A stretch of DNA of 64,000 bases. Source: Tiliqua scincoides. Lineage: Eukaryota > Chordata > Lepidosauria > Squamata > Scincidae. Below are positions 1 through 10,800 of the stretch, piece after piece; positions within the stretch are counted from its first letter, which is position 1; every line of letters begins with the position of its first letter. Both the position numbers and the translations under genes were made by a program. Where the stretch lies: NCBI RefSeq assembly GCF_035046505.1, contig NC_089829.1:2836001-2900000 (forward strand). Reading direction: 5' to 3'. Under the pieces are notes generated by a model that had not been told where the DNA came from, did not search any database, and saw only the letters and a list, made by a program, of their open reading frames with translations.

Positions 1-715
1 CAGCTGTGGTCTACCTGTAGGGTGCTTTTCTTGCACGAGTTCTCCATAGAGGAGATCCTTTGGGATCCGGCCATCATCCATTCTCACAACATGACCGAGC
101 CAACGCAGGCATCCCTGTTTCAGCAGTGCATACATGCTAGGGATTCCAGCACGTTCCAGGACTGTGTTGTTAGGAACTTTGTCCTGCCAGGTGATGCCGA
201 GAATGCGTCGGAGGCAGTGCATGTGGAAAGCGTTCAATTTCCTCTCCTGTTGTGAGCGAAGAGTCCATGACTCGCTGCAGTACAGAAGTGTACTCAGGAC
301 GCAAGCTCTGTAGACCTGGATCTTGGTATGTTCTGTCAGCTTCTTGTTGGACCAGACTCTCTTTGTGAGTCTGGAAAATGTGGTAGCAGCTTTACCAATG
401 CGTTTGTTTAGCTCAGTATCGAGAGAAAGAGTGTCGGAGATCATTGAGCCAAGGTACACAAAGTCATGGACAACCTCCAGTTCATGCGCAGAGATTGTAA
501 TGCAGGGAGGTGAGTCCACATCCTGAACCATGACCTGTGTTTTCTTAAGGCTGATCGTCAGTCCAAAATCTTGGCAGGCCTTGCTAAAACGATCCATGAG
601 CTGCTGGAGATCTTTGGCAGAGTGGGTAGTGACAGCTGCATCGTTGGCAAAGAGGAAGTCACGAAGACATTTCAGCTCGACTTTGCAGGAGAAATGCAGG
701 GAATGACAGCCACTC
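1..715 (-). mobile_element. LINE copy, 3' part (continues past left edge)
   Basis: Non-LTR retrotransposon sequence read on the minus strand. It aligns base for base with the copy at 26747-27435 (position 1 corresponds to about 26747). It covers the end of the reverse transcriptase and the C-terminal region. Family name uncertain (RTE-like or related). Confidence 0.82.
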
Positions 716-719
716 TTTA

Positions 720-1089
720 TAGCCTTCATAGATCTCACGAAGGCTTTTGACCTGGTCAGCAGGGACGGCCTCTTCAAGATTCTCCCCAAGATCGGATGTC
801 CACCCAGGCTCCTCAGCATCATCAGATCCTTCCACAAGGACATGAAGGGCACTGTTGTCTTCGATGGCTCCACATCAGACCCCTTTGACATCCGAAGCAG
901 CGTGAAGCAGGGCTATGTTCTTGCACCAACCTTGTTTGGGATTTTCTTCGCTGTCCTGCTGAAGCAGGCCTTTGGAACTGCAACAGAAGGCATCTATCTC
1001 CGGACCAGATCAGATGGAAAGCTCTTCAACCTTTCCAGACTGAGAGCAAAGTCCAAAGTCCAGCTGAAATGTCTTCGTGACTTTGTGTA
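720..1089 (+). mobile_element. LINE copy, inverted 5' part of the same insertion
   Basis: The plus strand encodes reverse transcriptase sequence (LTKAFDLVSRDGLFKIL, SSVKQGYVLAPTLFGIFF, RAKSKVQLKCLRDF). This lies directly upstream in the protein of what the minus-strand part at 1-715 encodes, and both parts share about 35 bp around KCLRDF. The layout is that of a 5' inversion. Confidence 0.82.
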
Positions 1090-1677
1090 ATAGTGATCAC
1101 TAAAACTTCCAATCCCTCCTTCCTGCACAGCAAAATAGCCTTGCAACAGTATGTCTCATGGCTGTGTGTTTCAGGAGAATCTCAGGCTAGAACTCTTGCT
1201 GGGCTGGATCATTTTTACACTGCAAAAGGGGGGGGGTGTAAGATAAATACTTGAAATCTCTGATAGAAAACAAGATGTCAAGGGGAAAAAAGGCTGTAAC
1301 TAGGGTCATATGTTTTCCACACTAACAAAAATTATAAAAATTCTGAGTCACCATGATCCAAATTCCCTAGCAAGGAATGTAAATTTTGCAACATATAAAA
1401 TTATGCTAAAGTGAATAGCTTCTCTGTTATTTTGCATAACTTTTTCTGCAACATTTGCTGTTCTGTATAACATATTCCAGTTTTGCTCATCATTAGAGGG
1501 GCAACAGCTTCAAAGACACTCCCCCAACAAATGCAAAATTATTCTTCAGCCATGTTTCATAAGGATTAACAAGATGCTTTTTAAAAAAAACTAAAACTAG
1601 GATGCTCAGGACATTTTCCACAACTGCTGTCCTTGGGGTTGCCTGCAAGATTTGGTTGCCTTTGGATAAGCACTTAC
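1090..1677. other. AT-rich DNA without recognised gene
   Basis: Probably intron of the C1orf167-like gene if the donor after 1678 is used. No exon or repeat was identified. Confidence 0.5.
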
Positions 1678-1831
1678 TTAGCCTGCTGATGTTCCCGCCA
1701 TCGCACTGCCCAAATCTGAAATGCTGCTTGCAGCCTCAGCGCATGGTAGAGTCCTTCCAGAGCATTGGCTCCATTCCTTTGGGACCACTTTGTGACATTT
1801 GAGCAGGTTTCTGTCATGGGAGCCTCTGGAC
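1678..1831 (-). CDS. C1orf167: C1orf167-like exon, last one in window
   Basis: Acceptor TTTTATAG, donor AA/GTAAGTG. Phase 1 in gives GPEAPMTETC and ends AAFQIWAVRWREHQQA, another repeat unit. If the donor is ignored the frame stops at TAA three bases later. I favour splicing to an exon left of the window, because no poly(A) signal was seen downstream. Confidence 0.75.
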
Positions 1832-4800
1832 CTATAAAACAAAGAGTTCTACTTTTAATCAGTTCACCCAAATAGAAGAAAGGAGGAGGAATACCTGGTT
1901 CCTGTAACAATCTGAGATTCCTCTTTCATTCCTGAATGAAAACCGTTTGTTGACGTTTCTCTTGGACCACTCAAAAGACGCAATCATTTTAACCGAGAAG
2001 GGTTTTAAGTGGGAATTTTGCAGTTCAGAGGCTGCACTCCCTAGAAGGTGGCTTCAAAAAGGGGATTTGAAGGTCCATCAAAGATTATAAGTCATGAGAG
2101 CTGGTCGAGCCTCCAGGTCCAGCAGCAGTCTACCTCTACACAGTCTACACAGTATTTGCTTCTACCCAAAACGCTTTCCCAGCAGTCAGAGAAGCCCCCT
2201 GCTCCTCACCATACAATTTTCTCAAGGCAAACAACTCCAGCAGCGATTTCCTGGTTCTCTCTCTGATCTGTGTCATCAGGGCCCACTGGCGGAAGCACCA
2301 TCCCAAGGATCGGGCCTGCTGGTGTTCCAGGCATTGTCTGCCTTGGGCCTCCCGTTCAGCAAAACTCTTCCAGGCATTGAAACACCTGGAAAGATACAGG
2401 AAAGATCAAACTCTGAACCACTTGGAAAGACCCAGGGAAGATCAAACACTGAAACGGGCCAAGGGGATTTCGCAAGAGGACCTGAACACATTTCAAACAC
2501 ATAGCAGGAAAAAGCATGGCATATTTTTGTATTGTTCACACACACACACTCTCTCTCTCTCTTTATGTACTGGGGTATACTGGGGTATGACTACACCAGC
2601 CATTTTCAACCACTGTGCTGTGGCACACTGGTGTGCTGCGGACGGTCTGCAGGTGTGCCACAGGAATTTGGGGGAAGATCATTTGTTAGTAGGGCTACTG
2701 GGGGATGTGAGCCACTACTGTCAGTGTGGTGTGCCTTGTCAATTGTCAAAAAACTGATGGTGTGCCTTGACAATTTTAGTGTCTTGTCAGTGTGCCATGA
2801 GATGAAAAAGGTTGAAAATCACTGGACTACATCCTGACAAATCTGCAAAATGGAAACAGCTCAGTGGTAGAGACCACTAGTGTAGCCAGAGGCAGCGCAG
2901 TAAGTATTGCAGGTCATCATTGAGACCATTGGAGCAGTGAAAGCGATGTACAGGCGGTCACTGAATGGCGAGCTCCTGCACGTTGCCATCAGTGCCCCAA
3001 TGGCTCCAACGACAATTGGAGGGGCCATTTACATGGCACATTGTGGCACCTACAATACTTACTGTGGCGCCTGCAATACTTACTGTGCTGCCCCCCCATC
3101 TGGCTATGCTATTAGTAGAGTGTAGCCAATGCAAGTCTTTGTTTTGCATTCAGAAGGTCCCAGCCTCTCCCCTGTAAAAGATCTCAGGCACCTCAGAAGC
3201 TAGGAAAAATTTTGGAGAGATGCTGCTACTCAGAGCAGGCACTAAGGTTAAGCTGAATTGGTAGTCTGACCTGGCAAAGAGCAGGTCCTTCACAAAACAA
3301 ATACCGCCCTTCCTTACAAGGCTATTGTGAAGAGTGCTAAGCAATATATGCAAAGTAATTTGAATATTGAAAATGTGCTATTGCAATGAGGCTTTTTTGC
3401 TTACCGGCTGATCAATCCCCTCTGTACCCGAGCCTCCAGTGGCAAAATCCGCCTGCTTGCATGGCTGTGGGAGCGCCATGTCCGGAAGGCATCACACAGT
3501 CTTTTTTTCTCCAGGGTGGCAAGGGCTTCTTGGAGGTGGGCCTCCTCCTTCTCCTGGTGTTCCTTCTGAAGGCACCATAATCTGAAAGCTGCTGTGTTGC
3601 AAGATGTGGAAAGGGGAACGAAAGAGACAGCAGAATCAGGGAAAGAAATTACAGGCCAACCTGTGGTAGTGTGACCCTGGGCATGTCTACTCAGAAGCAA
3701 GTCTCACTGAATTCAATGGGACTTCTCCTTAAGTGTGCACAGGACTTGCTATGGCTCTCATATAGATCTGGAATATATAGGAAAATGAAAACATTCCCTT
3801 CCAGGTAGAAGGGAATTCCCTTCCAGGGCCAGTGTAGCCCTGCCCAACACCTTTATTATTATTATTTATTGAATTTGTAGTCCGCCTTTCTCCCCAAAGG
3901 GCACCCAAGGCGGCTAACAACATTTAAAAGTCATAAAATACATAAAATTATAAAATACAACAACAATAAAATAGATAATAATACAACCAGTAGCAATAAT
4001 AAACCACACCCATTTAGCATTAGCACCTCCCATTGGTAGGGGGTGCTCCCTTCTCCCTCCCATTGGTAGGGGTGTCCCTTCTTAAAGAAACAGGTGCAGG
4101 AAGGCATAGACAAATATTTGTCCTTTGCAATGTTTTTTAGGCAGGTAATTACAGACATTCAGTCTGTTGTAGTTTGTGTGCTGTGCCTTCACTGGAAACA
4201 AATAAAGGAACTGTTTGATCCTCTAGAGAACAACACTTACCAGCCAGACGCCTGACATCCCGGACTGCCTGGGCCTTAGTGCACAGCTCAGCCATTCCCT
4301 GCGTGCGATGGAGCTGCAGCCATAGGTTTCCCTCCGCCCTGGAAAAAAATAGCCCAAATCTTCAATTTATCTTATAAAGGCAGGATAGCAGAGTGGTTAG
4401 AGGCGCAGGACAGACATACAGTTGACAGACTCAGATTAAAATTCCTCTACAGCATGGTCAATCTGAGGGTAGATGACTTCTCCAGCCTGTGAGGAGAGCA
4501 TACCATCCTAACCGACCTTGCTGTTAGAACGTGGGTGAAGGTTAGGGGCTAACAGCTTAGTCGAATGCATGTTTGCTCAGAAACAAGACACACTGCCCTC
4601 AGTGAGGCTTACTGCTAAGTACGTTTGTTTAGGATTCACAGTCTATCCCCTCTGCAAAATGGGGACAATAATATTCACCCACCTTACAAGATCATTGCAA
4701 AAATTCCATCAAGAAAATATACATGAAGGGCCCCACGCACTTGGAAGCACCATACAAAAGCCAATTATTATTATTATAAAGCATTAGCATTAGATACACC

Positions 4801-7800
4801 CAAGTGAATCTAATCTGTTTTGAAGAAGAGCAGCACCCAAATGTGAAAGAAAAACAGTTGATTATGGCTCCAGGAAATCTCCATCACACATGGATGGGAC
4901 TTACTTCTGTTCACATAAACTGTTATTTATGTGAACACATCTACAGTTCTGTACGACTGCAGGAAACTGCAGAATACAACTAAAAAATTACTCCAACTAA
5001 GTATCAAGGGAAGCATACCTTGATGACTGCATACCTCCATAAAAAGGGCCAAATCCTTTCTCACCTGCTGTATTGAGCAGCTCCTTTCAGGTGCTCTGCA
5101 GACAGCTGGCACCAGACGGGGCACTTCAGCACCCTTTCCTTCCCTGGGGGAACTGGCACATTTGTGCTGTGGGTCGCAGCCTCCTGTGCCACCCCTCGTT
5201 CTTTCTGCTTCTTGGCTATCACAGCCTGCCACTGAAAAGAAAACAGAGAGTGTGAACTGAAGAAGGCCCTTGGCCTAACCCTGGATCTGGGAAACTCCCA
5301 TCACAGACGAGGTGCTAGAAAGCCTCTTCTGTCACATTTCCCTCTGAGCATGCTCACTCTGCGGAAGCTGGTGGCCAGCACTGCCAAAGTGTGGCTCTGC
5401 CGGGCAATGCCCATTTCAGTGTCCCTCAACTGCAGTGCCCATTTCAGGGCGCCAAGTCCTTTGCGCAACAGCTGCCTCTCATACATAGCCTGAGCGGCCT
5501 TCTTCTTCTCAAGGATGCGGTCACGCCAGGCCCCAAAACTTTTCTCCAGAAGGGGGTCCTTCTGCTGGGACACAGACCTGCAAGAAGAACAAAAATGGCA
5601 TCTTTCCCCCTGCTTCAAAAAAATCTTAGTTGATCAATCATTCTGAGTTTAAGCCCATTGATTAAATCTGCAGATATCTTCATGTAAGGAAAAGCACATG
5701 TTTAAAAAAAAAAAAACACCACCAAATCCAGCTCTTCTTTCTTTCAGTTTTTCAATGATGTTCAGAAGAGGCATTCCCCCCATCACAGAGGAGAGAATGC
5801 TTCTTCTAAAATGGTGTTTGCTGTGCAGAAATGTGCACCATCTCCAAACAAAGATGAGAGGTGCCCTCTTAAAGAAGCATTTTCCTTCACCACAGAGGAG
5901 GGAATGCTTTTTCTGAGGTGGCTGTTACCACCTTCAGTTTTTATATTCAAAATAATTAAGTCACCAAGAAGCAAGCAACAGTGGTAGAAGACCATTGTCT
6001 TTATGCCACATGTGGTCTTCATGAAGTGGTTGGTCACTGTGGGGAGCAGAACGCTGAGCAGAATGCAGAACTTTGACTATTAACATGTTGCCTTTGTTTA
6101 ACTGATCATTTTTCCAGCTGTTGCTTCCAAATATACATGCACAAGACACCGTGCAATGATGAATTAAGAGTTTTCATGCCCACCACTGACAGGTTGCACT
6201 ATGTGTTGGGCACACACAAAGTTTGCGACATCCATATGCAGTTACATCCCCATGCGTCTGAATGTGGAAGAATAAGGGCACAACCCCAAACTACCCATCC
6301 ATCTCCATCCCACTTTTTCCATTCAAGGCAGGTCACAACCATAGAGGAAACATCAAAACAACTATCATATAAAATTGATAAGTAATTTTTTTTTTAAAGC
6401 TAACAAACTTGAACATGTAGCAACAACCCCAAAAGACTGCTCTTTGCCTTTGACTGGATCCCCCAGAACTATGCCAACCACAAATCCTGAACTGTGAGTC
6501 CAAGGGACAACTTGCGGAGGCATGCACTGGCCTCCAGTCAACCAATAAGATTGAACACCAATAGGCCAGAGCAAGTCATGTGATAAGAACTGACTCCACT
6601 TACTTCTCCCAGGAGTCCCATGTAAGCAGCTCTGGGCTTTCAAAAAGAAAAAAGTGTGAAATCCATATTGCAATAATTAATATTGAACTCTTGGATTCCC
6701 AGTTTAATTCCCCTGGGCTGCTTTTGCTCCTCAAAGACCCTGTTACCTGATTCTCTGCCCGTCCATTGGCCCGTGGTCTCCCTTCAGCTTCTGCAAGTAA
6801 AGAGAAGATTGACAGATTCCATCAGACCTCAGGACAATCCTTCTCTTGCTTGAAATCTCCGGGGCCAGTTGAGGCCCAAGAATATTCTGCACCCAACAAT
6901 TCCAAATTCCGTACTGTGGTAACCTGAGCTGGATCAAGCAGGAGAAAAAGCTGGACTTATGCAGATAAAAGTTATGCAGATGGAAACACACTAGGAGATG
7001 TTGGCTTATTTTTGTATAATTTCTCCTCTTCTCACCAAGATTGCCACCAAGATGCAGCCATTGACTCTGACAACTTCAAAAGGGGACTAGACAAATGAAT
7101 GGGGGACATGTCTACCAGTGTTTGCTGGCCATGACAGACTCAGTCTCACCCATCTCAAACAGGGGGATAATAATCACTTATTTTACAGCATTGCCGTTAA
7201 GGACAACAGTAGAATAATCCACATGAAGTTCTTTGGACACTCAGAAAAAGATATACAACATGAAGTATTACTATTAATACCACCATCGACCAAGTCAGTT
7301 TCAGGTCTCATTAGCCCATGCTTTCCAGAATGTTCTATCAACTGCTACTCTCTCTGTCTCTCATATCAAAGTTTTCCAAACAGACCAAGCTCACCTTTGT
7401 TGGTCCAACGTCTTCCACATGGTGCTGCTTTTCAAGATGAGGAAATTTGGTGCTCTCTGCCAGGTCTCCCCTGGAGGACTCCTCTCTTTGATCATTGTCC
7501 TCATAGGCAGAATGCTGAGAACCCCTTGGGCTTCTCTCAACTATGGCCACACCAGTGCCACCTGTGTCATCAGCCATCCGTGGATGTTCTCTGTTTCTGG
7601 CTATTAGCCTAAACGGACTGGGTTTATAAGGAGGCAAAAATGGGGTGTAATCATCCACTGCATATGCAATTATTGGGGTTCCACCAATCCCTAATGGCTC
7701 ATTCTGAGGTTCACAGATGCCAAGGGCTTCAGAACTAGTACGAAAATGGTGGACTGGAGTGATCCTTGGGCCTCTGGGCAAACCAATGGTCAAGTGAACA

Positions 7801-10800
7801 TCCCTCTGGGTGTCGTACATGGCCACCCCCTTGTCCATTAGGGTCCCTGCACACAGTGTCTCTAGCGTCAACCCATCAAAGGAAGGAAGATCCAATGAGA
7901 AGTCCTTGTCACCTAAATTGGAGCAACCAAATAATCTGGAGGAATGGTCTTTTGGGTCGGGTATTCTTTGGTGGTAGTGGGATTTTAGCAGGTGACAAGT
8001 AGCCTTTCCTTCTGGAACCTTCTGGAACCCTGAGCAACAGCCAAGATAGCAAAAGGAAGGGCTAGAATCATCTTCTTTGGCTTGAAATGCCAATGAGGTT
8101 GAATCAATGCCACTAAGGGCAGCTGTTGGCCAGAACTGATCCAAGGCTTCCATTGGGCGTGCAAACAATCCAATGTTTTTACACCCAGAGCCAATGGGGA
8201 TGGAATCAGCATCTCCCAAGGAACTGAGACCCCAATCCCTAGCAAAGGAGGTTCGCCATTTCATGCTGGCTTGCCTAGCACAGCTCTCTTCTGGGGTGCT
8301 CAACATGGCTGAGGTTGTGACCCTAGGATCAAAGCATGGCCGATAAGGAAGAGGAGCTGTCTTGGACTCCCAAGGGAAGGAACCAAGAGCCCCCATTTGG
8401 GCTGCTTCTCTCTTAAATTGCTGGATGGAACTGTGGAGGTCAGCAGATGTTTGTGAGGAACGTATGAGGGCCTGGAGAGTTGCAGAGGACGCTTTGTTCT
8501 CAACCGAGATGGAGGAGTTCAGATGATCCAAGGTAAGGGGAGGCCCAAGAGCGAAGGAGTCAACCGCTTGGCTGGAGTTCTTCGGAGGAGGAAGACAGTC
8601 ACGGAGAAGGAAACCAGTAGGAGGGATGATGGACGATTTGATGGAAGAGAAGGAATCAGCGTGGGCTCTAAGGTTCCCACTGCTTTTTTCTGACATAGAA
8701 GGATGACCTAGTGGCAGGTTTAATTTGTATCCGTCCTTGTTCTCAAGTCTCCTCTTGCAGAGATTGGTGCAAGTATGAGAGAGTTCAAATCCTCCAGCTG
8801 GTTTCTGACTTTGGTATTGACTGCTGTCCGAGACGTCATTTGGGGAGCTCCCTTTCAATGTGACTCTCTCCAAGCAAGAGCGGCGGCAGTCCAAATCCGC
8901 GGTGGAAAGAGGATACAGGTCACCAGAGCATGTCATGTTTTCTGCCCTGCACCTCTGCAGCTTGGACTCAAGATTGCTTTGCTGCTGAGGGGAAGAGTTG
9001 AAGAAGCTGCCAGTGATATCCTGGAAAGGCCAGTCAGAGCAAGGCAGATTGGTCTGAACCAGAATGTGTCGTCGAGATTTTACGCCTTTGTTTCCTATGA
9101 AGGCCGCATATGGCCCTCCCCGGACAGTGGCTCCAGTATGATTTGACACAGTGATGGTGGGATCACCCCAGTGATGGGAAACTGTAGCATGACTTCCAGC
9201 GCCCAGGAACAGATTAACACTGATGTTCTTCTGAACATTTCTTTGTTCTGCAGGGACACAAAAAGCCAGAAAGCTATCAATATACACACACCTGAAATCG
9301 CTTCCCATTCCCTATGAGAGCTAATATTTAAATGCAAGTTCCAGGACAAAAAAACAAATCCTTTCCCTCTTACCAGTTAGAAGGTCTCTGAACATTCTGT
9401 GTCATCACAGAAGCAAAATCAATGGGAGAATACATTATATGGATGGACAGCAATGTTTGAGGCTGCACTCCTATGCACACGTAACTGGAAATAAGACTCA
9501 TTTAACTCAATGGGACTTACTTCTGGGTGGACATGCCTAAGTCTAAGCTATAAATTAACTTGTCACTAGAGAGACAAAGGAGGAAGATAGCAAGATATGC
9601 TTAATTGTGCCCACATTAAGCCAATTACATTTAATTGGTCCACATTATTGAACACTGAGAAAATTAAAATCGCTCATTACTAGATTCAACAAATATATTT
9701 CATTTACTGTAAACACATACGCAGAAATTATAAAATGATGCAAGTATGTACAAATGAATCATTTAACATGTATATTTTTGTTTTGCAAATATTTTAATTA
9801 TTAAAAAGTAGGAATAAGAAAAGCCAGTTGGGTGGGCAGAGGATCCATTTATGCATTAATATACCTGAGATAGATGGAGGAAAAAGTAGTGAATGGGTAG
9901 CCAGAAACTCTAAAAACATTTTATGCATTCTAAACACTTTTTGAGACACTGGTTTTTAGTTTCAAACCTCAAGGACTATGTATTTAAATTTTAAATGCCT
10001 TAGGGCGCAATCCTAACCCAATTTCCAACCCTGACATAAGGGCAATGCAGCTCCTAGGTAAGGAAACAAACATTCCCTTATTTTGAGGAGGACTCCATGA
10101 GTGCCCCCCAACTGCAGGATGCAGCACATGTCCCGTTGGCACAGCTATGCCGTGCTGGAAAGTGAGTTAGGATTTTGGCCTTAACTGCTTTTCTTTACAA
10201 TGTTCAAAGCAGGGGAAGAGGCTATTCAAAGTAACCAAGTACATTTCCTGGAAGCATGGATGGGAAACGACTGAGAGTTCCATCAGAGGGAAATTCCAAT
10301 CAGATGTGTGGAGGAGACGCTCTGCCTACTACAGAAACCACTGATTGGATCCTCAGCTACTGGGCAGGTCCAGTGCCAGGGAAAGGGCAACTGTGATTCC
10401 TTCACACCCACTGGAGTCCTAAGAAAATTCCAAGCTCACTTCCATCAGCTGCTGTTCAGACAAAGCAAGTTGATCTGTGTGCCATCATTTTAAAATTAGC
10501 AAACACCACACCCAACTTGGAATGAAGAAAAATTGAAGGGATGACAAGAGTCCTAACCCTTGTGCAAAGAGTCCTCCACAGCCCTCTTGGGCTTCAGAGA
10601 TTTCCAAGCATCTACGTATTTTTCAAATATTGTCTCAAAGCAGAGGACTAGAAACCTGAAGTCTAATCTTAAAAGGGAGACCAAAACATGCTGCTCTGAG
10701 TTTACTCTGGAGCAATCCCTCACTGAATTTTGGAGTAGCAAGGCATACACAGCTGCCTCAAGAGACAGTTACGACCCATCTCTCATTACAGGTCTAAACA

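Noticed and set aside
2237-2252. Possible alternative donor inside C1orf167-like exon 2210-2385
   Set aside because: The tract CAGATCAGAGAGAG has no GT. The GTGAGG donor after 2210 fits phase with the next exon.
4927-5232. 101-codon frame MAGCDSQEAERT on the minus strand
   Set aside because: Wrong frame of the C1orf167-like exon 5065-5231. The phase-consistent frame reads WQAVIAKK.
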